Assembly (NCBI RefSeq): GCF_004310325.1
Contig: NZ_SIRT01000011.1
Coordinates: 78,080 to 142,079, forward strand
Length of the DNA: 64,000 nucleotides
Direction: 5' to 3'
Source of the DNA: Hyunsoonleella flava
GTDB lineage: Bacteria > Bacteroidota > Bacteroidia > Flavobacteriales > Flavobacteriaceae
The notes under the pieces were generated by a model that saw only the letters and a program-made list of their open reading frames with translations, was not told the origin of the DNA and did no database searches. Shown in pieces: positions 36,060 to 44,905 of this stretch. Made by a program: the position numbers and the translations under genes. How positions within the stretch are numbered: the first letter of the stretch is position 1; every line of letters begins with the position of its first letter.

Positions 36060-38348
36060 ATGATGAAGAAAGCTGTTGCAGTTATACTCATAATACTTGC
36101 TATCTATTGGAGTTTTTCGGCCATTATCCCAAGTAAAATTTCTAGTATGGATGCGCCAAACGCTCAGTTTTCAACCCAGCGTGCGCTTGTGCATCTTAAA
36201 GAAATCTCTAAAACCCCACATTTTTTAGGGAGCGAAGCACATCAAGAGGTGCAAAATTACATTGTTACAGCACTGGAGCATCTTGGTATTGAAACCCAAT
36301 TACAAACCGATTACGCAATTGGTGAATGGGGGAATTTTTCAAAACCAACAAACATCCTAGGTAGGATTAAAGGTAGCGAAAAAGGAAAGGCTTTGTTGTT
36401 ATTGACGCATTATGATAGTCATCCACATTCTTCCTTTGGTGCTAGTGATGCAGGTTCTGGTGTCGTTACGATTCTAGAAGGGTTACGTGCTTTTTTAAGC
36501 ACAAACAAAACACCAAAAAATGATATTATTATTTTAATTACCGATGGTGAAGAGCTAGGGCTTAATGGTGCCGATATTTTTGTAAATAAACATCCGTGGG
36601 CCAAAGATGTAGGGCTAGCGGTAAATTTTGAAGCAAGAGGAAGCGGCGGACCAAGTATTATGCTGGTTGAAACCAATAAAGGAAATGCTAATTTAATTAA
36701 GGGCTTTGTAAATGCAAATCCAGAATTTCCTCTAGGAAACTCGTTGTTTTACAGTATTTATAAACTACTACCGAATGATACAGATTTAACCAGGTTTAGG
36801 GAAGATGCCGATATTGATGGTTTCAATTTTGCATTTGTAGACGATCACTTTGATTACCATACAGCATTGGATACTTATGATAGGCTGGACAGAAACACTC
36901 TAGAGCATCAAGGGTCATATCTTATGGCGATGCTCAACTATTTTAGCGCGGCAAATTTGGATGAGCTAAAAAGCATTGATGATCTTGTATATTTTAACGT
37001 GCCATTTTTAAAAATGGTCACTTATCCGTATTCATGGATTTTGCCACTTTTTATTTTAGCCGTTTTAGTTTTTGCGCTTTTGCTTTTTTATGGGCTTAAC
37101 AAACGTAAAATTGAGATGAAACCCGTTGGTAAGGGGTTTGCTGCTTTTTTTGGAGCATTAATGGCTTGTGTAGTTTTGGGAGTTTTCGGATGGAAATTAC
37201 TGCTACTACTTTACCCACAATATAGCGAGATGTTACATGGGTTTACCTATAATGGTCACACCTACATCTCGGCTTTTGTTTGCATAACCTTAGCATTATG
37301 CTTATTGGTTTACAGCAAAGTGTATAAACCAGAAAATGCTGCAAGTTTAATGGTGGCACCATTGTTTTTTTGGCTTGTAATTTCCGGTATTATTGCTTTT
37401 AAATTAAAGGGTGCTAGTTTTTTTATTATTCCGGTGTATTTTGGCTTGTTAAGTTTCTTTATACTATTAAAAAGAAAAAAGCCAAGATTGGTGTTACTTA
37501 CTTTATTAGGCTTTCCTATGTTGTTTGTCTTTTCGCCAATGGTACAAATGTTTCCGGTAGGCTTAGGGCTAAAGATGCTGGTGACCTCCACTGCGTTTGT
37601 GGTTTTAATGTTTGGGCTCTTAATTTCGGTATTTGCGTTTTTCAGACATAAAAAACGTTGGGGTTATCTCTTTTTGCTGTTTGGCTTGTATTATTTGGTA
37701 AGTGCACATTTTAAGTCTGATTTTAATAGAGAAAGACCAAAACCCAATAGTTTAATGTATGTTTTGGATGCGGATACTAATTCCGCAAAATGGATGACTT
37801 ACGATACGGTGCTGGACGATTGGACGGCTCATTTTTTCAACAAAACCTCTAAGGATACCATTGGTATTGTGTTTAGCAGTAAGTATAATACCAAAATACA
37901 GTTTGCTAAGACCACCGAGGTTAAACCAATACCACAGCCTGTTATTGAAATTGCAAATGACACCGTGGTAGGTGCGTTTAAAACTGTAGATATTTGTGTT
38001 ACGCCTCTTCGCGATGTGCAACGCATGGAGTTTTTTGCAGATACAAGCTATATGTTTTACAGAATAAAAATAAATGGAATGGATGTAAAACCCGATAAAG
38101 ATGGTACTGTTTTTAACAAACGAAAAAGTAATAGGCTGCTTAGATACTACGTTTCTAAAAACGAACCTTTAGAACTGCAAATTACCGTTCCTAAGGAGCA
38201 AAGCACGGAGTTTTTGCTTTACGAGGCTTCCTATAATTTAATGGATCATGAACTGTTTGATATTCCAGACCGTTACCCAAGAATGATACCCAAACCTTTT
38301 GTGCTAAATGATGCGGTGGTGATTAAAGAAAGGATTGTTGTGCCTTAG
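36060..38348 (+). CDS. M28-family metallopeptidase with multi-spanning C-terminus
   Basis: A 762-residue membrane protein. After one N-terminal helix (about 5-22) comes an M28 peptidase domain (about 40-300). All di-zinc ligands are visible: H117 (HYDSHP), D129 (SDAGSG), E162/E163 (DGEELG), E191 (FEARG) and H267 (DYHTALDT). About eight membrane helices follow (320-570), then a soluble beta-rich tail (600-762). The architecture matches Fxna/ERMP1-like membrane aminopeptidases, which face the periplasm. The substrate is unknown. ATG 36063 is an equally possible start. Confidence 0.9.
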   Translation: MMKKAVAVILIILAIYWSFSAIIPSKISSMDAPNAQFSTQRALVHLKEISKTPHFLGSEAHQEVQNYIVTALEHLGIETQLQTDYAIGEWGNFSKPTNILGRIKGSEKGKALLLLTHYDSHPHSSFGASDAGSGVVTILEGLRAFLSTNKTPKNDIIILITDGEELGLNGADIFVNKHPWAKDVGLAVNFEARGSGGPSIMLVETNKGNANLIKGFVNANPEFPLGNSLFYSIYKLLPNDTDLTRFREDADIDGFNFAFVDDHFDYHTALDTYDRLDRNTLEHQGSYLMAMLNYFSAANLDELKSIDDLVYFNVPFLKMVTYPYSWILPLFILAVLVFALLLFYGLNKRKIEMKPVGKGFAAFFGALMACVVLGVFGWKLLLLLYPQYSEMLHGFTYNGHTYISAFVCITLALCLLVYSKVYKPENAASLMVAPLFFWLVISGIIAFKLKGASFFIIPVYFGLLSFFILLKRKKPRLVLLTLLGFPMLFVFSPMVQMFPVGLGLKMLVTSTAFVVLMFGLLISVFAFFRHKKRWGYLFLLFGLYYLVSAHFKSDFNRERPKPNSLMYVLDADTNSAKWMTYDTVLDDWTAHFFNKTSKDTIGIVFSSKYNTKIQFAKTTEVKPIPQPVIEIANDTVVGAFKTVDICVTPLRDVQRMEFFADTSYMFYRIKINGMDVKPDKDGTVFNKRKSNRLLRYYVSKNEPLELQITVPKEQSTEFLLYEASYNLMDHELFDIPDRYPRMIPKPFVLNDAVVIKERIVVP

Positions 38349-38432
38349 TAGTGCATAAGTTTGAAAAATGAAAAAAACCATCGCTAATAATAATAAATCA
38401 TTTAATATTCTGAATAAAAATCAATCTAAAAA

Positions 38433-38909
38433 ATGAAAAAATCAATTCTAATTTTAACTTTCATCTTATCATTTGTAACGTTATGCAACGCTCAAAAAAT
38501 CGAAATGGAAAAAGTGTTTGGAGGTTACAAATACTCTCAAGACGGAAACCTTATGACAATGAAGGATTTGGTGAAAACCATGGCGTCTAACCAAGAAGCG
38601 TTTGAGCTTATTAAAAAAGCACAGTCTAATAATACACTGGCTTCAATTATTGGCTTTGCAGGAGGCGGACTCATTGGTTGGCCCATTGGAACTGCTGCAG
38701 GTGGTGGTGATGCAAATTGGGCTTTAGCGGGTATTGGAGCAGGACTTGTAGCTATTGCCATCCCCATTTCTTCCAGAGTGAATAAAAACGCAAAATCAGC
38801 TGTTGAATTATATAATGCATCCTTAAATACTACCTCTTATAACAGTTTTAAGCCTAAGTTTAAAATTATTGGGAACAGAACTGGAATTGGGCTGTGTATG
38901 AACTTTTAA
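38433..38909 (+). CDS. hypothetical exported protein with glycine-zipper segment
   Basis: A 158-residue protein with a signal peptide ending at CNAQ (about residue 20). The middle (about 70-113) is a hydrophobic Gly/Ala stretch (IIGFAGGGLIGWPIGTAAGG and after) able to form a membrane hairpin or oligomerising glycine zipper. I do not recognise the family. It lies 84 bp after the M28 peptidase gene and may have its own promoter. Confidence 0.65.
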   Translation: MKKSILILTFILSFVTLCNAQKIEMEKVFGGYKYSQDGNLMTMKDLVKTMASNQEAFELIKKAQSNNTLASIIGFAGGGLIGWPIGTAAGGGDANWALAGIGAGLVAIAIPISSRVNKNAKSAVELYNASLNTTSYNSFKPKFKIIGNRTGIGLCMNF

Positions 38910-38963
38910 AAACACACTTGTAACAATTAATAAACTTTTAAGAGATTAAGTCCCAATTTTTTA

Positions 38964-38971
38964 TAGTTTTG
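38964..38971 (+). promoter_or_regulatory. promoter -7 element of the TPR gene
   Basis: TAGTTTTG matches TAnnTTTG, 24 bp before the start of the TPR-like gene. No good -33 element at standard spacing. Confidence 0.45.
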
Positions 38972-38995
38972 GGCTTCAAATTAAATTAAACGATA

Positions 38996-39709
38996 ATGAA
39001 ACGAATTATGTTGGTAGTGTTGTTTGCTATAACCCTTCAAATGGGTGGGCAAAGTAACGCTGAATTGATTAAGCATTTTGAGGCTTACGGAAAGCAAATG
39101 CGTGCGCAAGGAGATGTGCAAGGTATCATAAATGCAATGACCCATTTAAATATTTTGGCGCCTTCTGAAGCTAGGAAAGATACGCTGGCTTACATTTATA
39201 TGAGTGAAGGCCAGTATATGCAAGCCTTAAACACTATTGGAATAGACCCAAAAGTAGATGATTCAAATATTGCTGTTGAGGTAAAAGCCATGTCTTTAAA
39301 AGCTGTAAAGCAGCCAGAACGTGCTTTGGTACATTTTAATGAAATGTTTAAGAGAAACCCAAGTCCTGCCTTAGCTTATGAATTGGCAGAACTTAATTTG
39401 CAGGTTCAGAAACTGGATGAAGCATTGAAGCATATTAACTATGGTTTAGCCAATGCAAAACCAGATATGAAACATGCATATTATGAAAAGCAAACACCAT
39501 ATCAAGTAGAGCTTAAAAGTGCATTTATGTACCTAAAAGCCTTACAGTTGTTTCAGCAAGACAGAGAAAACAACATTGATGCAGCCGTTGATATTTTAGA
39601 CGATACCTTAAAGGCATCGCCTAATTTTAATTTGGTAAACCTTACCAAAAACGAATTGCTTAGGCAAAAACAAGTGATGCAGGCTCAAGCAGCTCAACCA
39701 AAACAGTAG
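38996..39709 (+). CDS. exported TPR-like protein
   Basis: A 237-residue protein with a signal-like N-terminus (MKRIMLVVLFAITLQMGGQ), followed by helical repeats consistent with three to four TPR units (KDTLAYIYMSEGQYMQALNT, PERALVHFNEMFKRNPSPAL and VQKLDEALKHINYGLANAK). There is no catalytic motif. It is probably a periplasmic scaffold. A strong terminator follows 22 bp later. Confidence 0.75.
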   Translation: MKRIMLVVLFAITLQMGGQSNAELIKHFEAYGKQMRAQGDVQGIINAMTHLNILAPSEARKDTLAYIYMSEGQYMQALNTIGIDPKVDDSNIAVEVKAMSLKAVKQPERALVHFNEMFKRNPSPALAYELAELNLQVQKLDEALKHINYGLANAKPDMKHAYYEKQTPYQVELKSAFMYLKALQLFQQDRENNIDAAVDILDDTLKASPNFNLVNLTKNELLRQKQVMQAQAAQPKQ

Positions 39710-39731
39710 GCTGGTTTAAAAACATACAATT

Positions 39732-39763
39732 AAAAAAAGGATATCGGTAGATATCCTTTTTTG
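39732..39763. terminator. bidirectional terminator after the TPR gene
   Basis: AAAAAAAGGATATC pairs with GATATCCTTTTTT around GGTA. It also serves the convergent lipoprotein gene. Confidence 0.92.
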
Positions 39764-39789
39764 TTTTTATGAATCATATTGGACATGCT

Positions 39790-40308
39790 CTAGTTAGGAC
39801 GTACAATACGCTGTCCGTCTTTCTCAATCTTTTTATTAAGCTGAAAATTTAAGTTGGAGTAGGATACCAATAAATTCTTGATGGCTTCCGCTAATTCAGG
39901 TTTTGTTGTAGTGTGCATTTCGTGGGTGTCGTCCAGTTTGTAGAGCATGTTCTCTACGATGGTTATTCTCGATAATACAGATTGTGTTTTAAGTGTATCT
40001 GGAATAGCTTTGCGAAGCTCTTTTACCAATTCAAAAACAGCTTGTTCGTTGTCTTCAAAAAACGAGAAGTTGGCTTTTTTTATATTTTCAATGGCAGTTT
40101 GAAGTTGCTCATAAGGCTGCCATGGTTCGGCCAAAATCTCAACTTTTGGATCTAGGGAAAACTCTATGTATTTCAGTTTTTCAATATCGGCTTCAGTAAT
40201 TAAGCTAACTTTGTTTTCGGACGTAACTTCTGCATTTTGTTGAGGCTTATTATTGCACGCCATTACCATAAAACAAAAACTTAATATGTTTAATACCCTT
40301 AACGTCAT
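39790..40308 (-). CDS. hypothetical lipoprotein
   Basis: A 172-residue protein with a lipoprotein signal (MTLRVLNILSFCFMVMAC; lipid-bearing Cys at residue 18 followed by NNKPQQ). The mature part is mostly helical, with the internal stretch YIEFSLDPKVEILAEPW. I do not recognise a family. It is divergent from the HupE-like gene and convergent with the TPR gene. Confidence 0.68.
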   Translation of the reverse strand: MTLRVLNILSFCFMVMACNNKPQQNAEVTSENKVSLITEADIEKLKYIEFSLDPKVEILAEPWQPYEQLQTAIENIKKANFSFFEDNEQAVFELVKELRKAIPDTLKTQSVLSRITIVENMLYKLDDTHEMHTTTKPELAEAIKNLLVSYSNLNFQLNKKIEKDGQRIVRPN

Positions 40309-40365
40309 ATGCTGCTTAAATTTATTGCTATCGTTGCAAATATAGATTTATGTTTTGATTAATTG

Positions 40366-40373
40366 TATATTTG
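40366..40373 (+). promoter_or_regulatory. promoter -7 element of the HupE-like gene
   Basis: TATATTTG matches TAnnTTTG, 23 bp before the start of the HupE-like gene. The -33 element is not clear. Confidence 0.5.
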
Positions 40374-40396
40374 ACGAACCCTAAAATCTAGTTAAA

Positions 40397-40993
40397 ATGT
40401 TCGATAATTTTCTTTTCAATGTAAATTACGGTATAAAGCATGTACTTGACATTAACGGCTACGATCATGTTTTATTTTTAATGGTACTTGCCATTCCTTA
40501 TCTGTTTAAAGATTGGAAACGAGTGTTGTTGTTGGTCTCTATGTTTACACTTGGGCATACGCTCTCATTAGTATTGGCAGCTTACAACGTAGTAACGGTT
40601 GACGGTGCACTGGTAGAGTTTTTAATTCCTGTTACCATACTTGTCGCTGCGCTTTATAATGTTTTTACTGCTGGAAAAGGTGCCCAAAAAGAACGTGTGG
40701 GTGTACTCTTTATTACTACTTTGTTTTTTGGATTGATACATGGCTTGGGGTTTGCAAGGGAATTTCACATGCTTTTAGGAGAATCAGACAATAAGTTGGC
40801 ATTGCTTTTAGAGTTTGCTTTAGGCATTGAGATAGCTCAGGTTATCATTGTGTTTGTAGTGTTGTTTGTGGGGTATCTGGTGCAGACCATTTTTAGGTTT
40901 TCTAAGCGAGATTGGATTATGGTTATTTCATCTATTGTTATTGGTTTGGTGATTCCGATGTTGATGGACAGTGAATTTTTAAGTAAAGCCTGA
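40397..40993 (+). CDS. HupE/UreJ-like membrane protein
   Basis: A 198-residue membrane protein with six to seven helices. FNVNYGIKHVLDINGYDHVLFL and MFTLGHTLSLVLAAYNVV carry the conserved His/Asp motifs of HupE/UreJ proteins, and FFGLIHGLGFAREF is the third His motif. Some relatives move nickel or cobalt, but no hydrogenase or urease gene is nearby, so the substrate is open. A dispersed element lies downstream. Confidence 0.8.
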   Translation: MFDNFLFNVNYGIKHVLDINGYDHVLFLMVLAIPYLFKDWKRVLLLVSMFTLGHTLSLVLAAYNVVTVDGALVEFLIPVTILVAALYNVFTAGKGAQKERVGVLFITTLFFGLIHGLGFAREFHMLLGESDNKLALLLEFALGIEIAQVIIVFVVLFVGYLVQTIFRFSKRDWIMVISSIVIGLVIPMLMDSEFLSKA

Positions 40994-41076
40994 GCAAAAT
41001 AACCAGTTTTGTAAAAACTTTAACGCCTGTAGATTAGTAATTAAAATATGAACATGCTATTTTCGTTATAGACTTT

Positions 41077-41206
41077 TGCGTTAGGGATTACAGTGATAGC
41101 TTTTGGCGAGGCGCGCATCGAGCCAAAACTACAAACGGAAAGCCCGACCCCGAGTACGAAATTAGTTTTAATCATTCATAGGTTTCATAGAGGGGAACGC
41201 CCAAAT
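41077..41206 (-). repeat. dispersed intergenic element, copy 3 (inverted)
   Basis: On the minus strand: TTTGGGCGTTCCCC (block A, ending at 41206), GGGGTCGGGCTTTCCG (block B), a hairpin region, and GTAATCCCTAACGCA (block C). From block B to block C it is almost identical to copy 2 over about 60 bp, while the A-B spacer is unrelated. Its edge lies 9 bp from the dCMP deaminase start, so it occupies the promoter region of that gene. Confidence 0.78.
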
Positions 41207-41214
41207 AAAAATTA

Positions 41215-41646
41215 ATGCAGGACGAAAAACAACTAAAATACGACAAGGCTTATTTGCGGATTGCGCAGGAATGGGGAAAGTTATCGTATTGTAAGCGGAA
41301 ACAGGTTGGTGCGATTATTGTGAAGGATAGAATGATAATTTCTGATGGTTACAATGGCACGCCAACAGGGTTTGAGAATTTTTGTGAAGATGATGAGGGC
41401 TACACCAAATGGTATGTGTTGCACGCCGAGGCAAACGCTATTTTAAAAGTGGCGGCCTCTACGCAATCGTGCAAAGGAGCTACCTTGTATATCACGCTTT
41501 CGCCATGTAAAGAGTGTAGTAAGTTGATTCACCAAGCGGGAATTGTTAGGGTGGTTTATAACAAGGCCTATAAGGATAAATCTGGGTTGAGTTTTTTAAA
41601 ACGCGCCGGTATAGATTTACAATTAATAGAAGATTTAGAAGCATAA
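41215..41646 (+). CDS. dCMP deaminase family protein
   Basis: A 143-residue zinc deaminase. The catalytic motif HAEANAIL gives H70 and E72, and SPCKECSKLI gives C98 and C101. GVIIV-like strand GAIIVKDRMIISDGYNGTP is typical of dCMP/ComEB deaminases, which make dUMP for thymidylate synthesis. The upstream dispersed element leaves only 8 bp of other sequence. Its stop overlaps the start of the S41 protease gene (TAATG). Confidence 0.92.
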   Translation: MQDEKQLKYDKAYLRIAQEWGKLSYCKRKQVGAIIVKDRMIISDGYNGTPTGFENFCEDDEGYTKWYVLHAEANAILKVAASTQSCKGATLYITLSPCKECSKLIHQAGIVRVVYNKAYKDKSGLSFLKRAGIDLQLIEDLEA

Positions 41647-43235
41647 TGCATTTTCATAAAAAATATTTGCCTTTAATACTGGGAGTGGCCATAGCTATTG
41701 GCATTTTTGTTGGTGGAAAGTTGAACTTTAGTGATGCACCAGACCGCTTGTTTACGGCTAATAGCAAAAAGGACAAATTGAATAGGCTTATAGATTATAT
41801 AGAGTATGATTATGTAGATGATATTAATACCGATAGCATTGTAGATGTAACGGTAAACGGTATTTTGGAAAACTTAGACCCGCATTCGGTGTATATTCCC
41901 AGGGATGATATGGAGCGTGTTGCTGAAGAAATGCGCGGTAATTTTGTGGGTATAGGCGTTAGTTTCTACACCTATAAGGATACAATTGCAGTGATACGCC
42001 CTATTGAAAACGGGCCAAGTGCAAAAGCAGGTATAAAAAGTGGCGACCGTATTGTAATGGCGGATGCTGACACCTTAATAGGTGATGCTTTAAAGGATGG
42101 GGAATTAATAAAAAAATTAAAAGGTCCTTTGAATTCTAAAGTAGAGTTGAAGGTTTATAGAAGAGGTGAGCCAGAACTATTGACGTTTAAGGTAAAACGA
42201 AGCAAAATACCAATTAAAAGTGTAGATGCGTCTTATATGCTAACCGATAGTTTGGGATACATCAAGATAAATAAGTTTGCAGAATCTACCTATAAAGAGT
42301 TTAAGGACGGATTGGATAAGCTCATAGCGCAAGGTGCCACCAAAGTAGCACTAGATTTAAGAGACAATCCTGGAGGTAGATTGGATATTACCGAACGGAT
42401 TTTAGACGAATTTTTAGAGGATGATAAACTTATTTTGTTTACTAAAAACAAGCGCGGTGATATTGAAAAAAGCTACGCTACTAGCAAGGGCGAATTTGAA
42501 ACAGGTGAAGTGTTTGTGTTAATTGATGAAAACTCTGCATCGGCAAGTGAGATTGTTGCAGGTGCTTTGCAGGATAACGATAAAGGTACTATTGTAGGGC
42601 GTCGCTCTTATGGAAAAGGTTTGGTGCAGCGCGAAATGGATTTAGGTGATGGCAGTGCAGTGCGCTTAACGGTGTCAAGGTATTATACACCTACAGGTCG
42701 CTCTATTCAACGTCCGTATGATAAAGGCAACCGTGAATACTACGAGGATTACTATAAGCGTATTGAAAACGGTGAGCTTTCTGATGATACAAAGATTGAA
42801 GTTGCCGATTCTTTAAAATTCACTACTCCAAAAGGCAAAGTGGTTTATGGTGGCGGCGGTATTATTCCTGATGTGTTTGTACCTGTAGATAAATCCATGA
42901 ATAACGAAACATTAACCTATCTAAAACGTAGAGGTGTCTTTGGATATTACACCTTTGAAACTTTAGAAAAAGATCGAAAAGCCTTTGATGGTTATACGCG
43001 TGAAGATTTTATAAATAATTTTAAGGTTACCGATGATATGCTTGTTGAGTTTCAGGATTATCTTAATGTAAGAACAGGCTCTAACATTACATTTGTGGCG
43101 TATCATGAAGAGGTAAAGCTATACCTAAAGGCTACCATTGCCGACCAACTTTTTGGTGATGGCGCTTTTGAGGAAGTTATCAATCAACGCGATATTATGA
43201 TTGAAGAAGTGATACGGTTGAGTAAGGGGGAATAA
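41646..43235 (+). CDS. S41-family C-terminal processing protease
   Basis: A 529-residue periplasmic protease with an N-terminal membrane anchor (about 7-25). A helical segment and a PDZ domain (about 85-180: GIGVSFYTYKDTIAVIRPIE) precede the catalytic domain. The nucleophile Ser lies in DENSASASEIVAGAL (near residue 299), and the Lys base in GRRSYGKGLVQ (near 325). Family members trim periplasmic or outer-membrane proteins at their C-termini. The C-terminal ~130 residues are an extra helical domain. It is translationally coupled to the dCMP deaminase gene. Confidence 0.93.
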   Translation: MHFHKKYLPLILGVAIAIGIFVGGKLNFSDAPDRLFTANSKKDKLNRLIDYIEYDYVDDINTDSIVDVTVNGILENLDPHSVYIPRDDMERVAEEMRGNFVGIGVSFYTYKDTIAVIRPIENGPSAKAGIKSGDRIVMADADTLIGDALKDGELIKKLKGPLNSKVELKVYRRGEPELLTFKVKRSKIPIKSVDASYMLTDSLGYIKINKFAESTYKEFKDGLDKLIAQGATKVALDLRDNPGGRLDITERILDEFLEDDKLILFTKNKRGDIEKSYATSKGEFETGEVFVLIDENSASASEIVAGALQDNDKGTIVGRRSYGKGLVQREMDLGDGSAVRLTVSRYYTPTGRSIQRPYDKGNREYYEDYYKRIENGELSDDTKIEVADSLKFTTPKGKVVYGGGGIIPDVFVPVDKSMNNETLTYLKRRGVFGYYTFETLEKDRKAFDGYTREDFINNFKVTDDMLVEFQDYLNVRTGSNITFVAYHEEVKLYLKATIADQLFGDGAFEEVINQRDIMIEEVIRLSKGE

Positions 43236-43268
43236 TTTTTAGTTTACAGTCTCAGTCTCAATAAAACA

Positions 43269-43877
43269 TCATTCTGAAATCTTATCATGCACCTTAGTGT
43301 GCTTTCCGTCATTCCAAAGTGTTAAAATATCAGTAGCCACATGTGCTCCGCTTCCAGATGCTATAGAAAACTGACTGCGCCATCCTGCTAAAGTGCCAGC
43401 GACATAAAGATTTTCTTCAATTAAATGGTCTATATTTTTTAGCCAAATTCGGTCCTTTTCAATTTGAGCTCTAGGATGTGGTTCAATATACTTTTCTACA
43501 CCTTTAATGCGCATCAAGTTTGTATAGCCTACAGCGATCACCACAATTTTAGATTCATAAGTGTTTTTGTTGGTGCGCACTTCAAAAGTATTATCTACTT
43601 TAGAAACTTCAAGAACCTTTTCTTTTTCAATCTGATTGACATGCGGATATAATTCAGCAAGTTGTTGCTTGCCACTTTCTAAAATGGATGCACCAGTAGT
43701 TCCGGGCACTAATCCCAATACATTATTAAACAACGCGGTTTGCAAATGTGAAGATTTTTGGTGTGTGATGATACTAACGGTTTTATCTTTCGCAAACGCT
43801 TTGTTTTTTGCAGAACCCAATACCAAGGCACAAGACATGCCTGCTGCACCACCGCCTATAATTAAAACATCATACAT
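43269..43877 (-). CDS. minimal FAD-dependent oxidoreductase (thioredoxin-reductase-like)
   Basis: A 202-residue flavoprotein from ATG 43877 (an upstream ATG at 43895 adds six residues). The N-terminal FAD motif YDVLIIGGGAAGMSCALVLG and the C-terminal FAD segment IEENLYVAGTLAGW are both present. The NADPH-binding domain that sits between these halves in thioredoxin reductases (about 120 residues) and the redox CxxC are absent. It may take electrons from a partner or act on another substrate. It is convergent with the S41 protease gene. Confidence 0.82.
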   Translation of the reverse strand: MYDVLIIGGGAAGMSCALVLGSAKNKAFAKDKTVSIITHQKSSHLQTALFNNVLGLVPGTTGASILESGKQQLAELYPHVNQIEKEKVLEVSKVDNTFEVRTNKNTYESKIVVIAVGYTNLMRIKGVEKYIEPHPRAQIEKDRIWLKNIDHLIEENLYVAGTLAGWRSQFSIASGSGAHVATDILTLWNDGKHTKVHDKISE

Positions 43878-43927
43878 ATTAAAAAAATTATTCATTAAGG
43901 CATAGCCTCGGTGTGTCCATTAAAGTT

Positions 43928-43952
43928 GTCATTCCTGCGAAGGCGGAAATCT
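43928..43952. repeat. short dispersed repeat, GTCATTCCTGCGAAGGC type
   Basis: GTCATTCCTGCGAAGGCGGA can fold around GAAG. A near-identical word is, from memory, a frequent intergenic repeat in many bacteria. Only one copy is present in the window, so the repeat status rests on recall. Confidence 0.4.
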
Positions 43953-43998
43953 AAAATAAAGAATTTTGGTTTTAACTTTTGAATCAAATAGAAATTCT

Positions 43999-44202
43999 TT
44001 ATTTACGGCTTTTTACTTTTTCTTCAATACGTTTCGACGTTAATAAAATCAACATTAAGACAATGGCACACAATGATGCCAATATCGTAATCAACCCGAC
44101 GATACTTTCACCTTCAAAAAGTGCATCGAAGTTAAGTTTTGTAGAATTATAAACGCCTAAAGCAAAGGCTAAAACTATAATGGTGTATGCAAAATATTTC
44201 AT
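43999..44202 (-). CDS. small two-helix membrane protein
   Basis: A 67-residue protein with two hydrophobic helices (about 4-18 and 33-56) and a basic tail (SKRIEEKVKSRK). No family is recognised. It lies 15 bp downstream of the marC-like gene on the same strand and is probably on its transcript. Confidence 0.6.
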   Translation of the reverse strand: MKYFAYTIIVLAFALGVYNSTKLNFDALFEGESIVGLITILASLCAIVLMLILLTSKRIEEKVKSRK

Positions 44203-44217
44203 TGGTAATGGTTTTAA

Positions 44218-44799
44218 TTACACAAATAACGCTTTAATGTTTTGGGCAAATAGTTTCACTGCAATAGCAAGTAATATAACACCAAATACCTTTCTAACGA
44301 TATTAATGCCATTTGCGCCTAAAAAGCGTTCAATTTTAGATGATGTTTTTAGTACGATAAAGATAAAAATGACATTTAGAATTATGGCCACAATAATATT
44401 CTTTACTTCAAATTCAGCCCTTAAGGACAACAACGTGGTTAAACTTCCAGGGCCAGCCATTAAAGGGAATGCTAATGGGAAAATAGATGCTGTCATAGGG
44501 TTGGTCTCTTCTTGCTTATATAGTGTAATGCCCAAAATCATCTCTAAAGCAATAAAAAACAAAATAAAGGCACCTGCCACGGCAAATGAATTCACATCAA
44601 TACCAATTAAATTCAAAATACTTTTTCCAAGAAACAAGAAAAGTATCATGATGCAACCCGCAATTAAGGAGGCTTTTCCACTTTGGATATGGCCTACCTT
44701 TTTACGCAAATCAATTACTATCGGTATGTTGCCAATAATATCAATTACAGCAAATAGTACCATAAAAGCTGTAAAAATTTCTTTAAAATTAAGTTGCAT
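44218..44799 (-). CDS. MarC-family membrane protein
   Basis: A 193-residue protein with six membrane helices and the MarC signatures: FAVIDIIGNIPIVIDL near the N-terminus, ALEMILGI, and ASIFPLAFPLMAGPGSLTTL in the middle. The family's role is unknown; the name is historical and does not imply drug resistance. It is divergent from the DUF3109 gene, with a small palindrome CAATGT...ACATTG (44851-44867) in the shared upstream region. Confidence 0.88.
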   Translation of the reverse strand: MQLNFKEIFTAFMVLFAVIDIIGNIPIVIDLRKKVGHIQSGKASLIAGCIMILFLFLGKSILNLIGIDVNSFAVAGAFILFFIALEMILGITLYKQEETNPMTASIFPLAFPLMAGPGSLTTLLSLRAEFEVKNIIVAIILNVIFIFIVLKTSSKIERFLGANGINIVRKVFGVILLAIAVKLFAQNIKALFV

Positions 44800-44877
44800 T
44801 ACTTCAAATAGTTAGATTTTTTGCAAAGGTCTGTATTTATTATCAAATCGCAATGTCAATTACATTGTAAGTTTAGT

Positions 44878-44885
44878 TATTTTTG
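44878..44885 (+). promoter_or_regulatory. promoter -7 element of the DUF3109 gene
   Basis: TATTTTTG matches TAnnTTTG, 20 bp before the start codon. The palindrome CAATGT-N5-ACATTG (44851-44867) lies just upstream and could be an operator for either divergent gene. Confidence 0.5.
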
Positions 44886-44905
44886 CATTTCAATTTTAGA
44901 GTCTC

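Noticed and set aside
44180..44815. 211-codon plus-strand open frame opposite the marC-like gene
   Set aside because: It lies antisense over an intact MarC family gene, has low-complexity Ile/Lys/Asn-rich translation and no recognisable domain; it is a shadow of the real gene.
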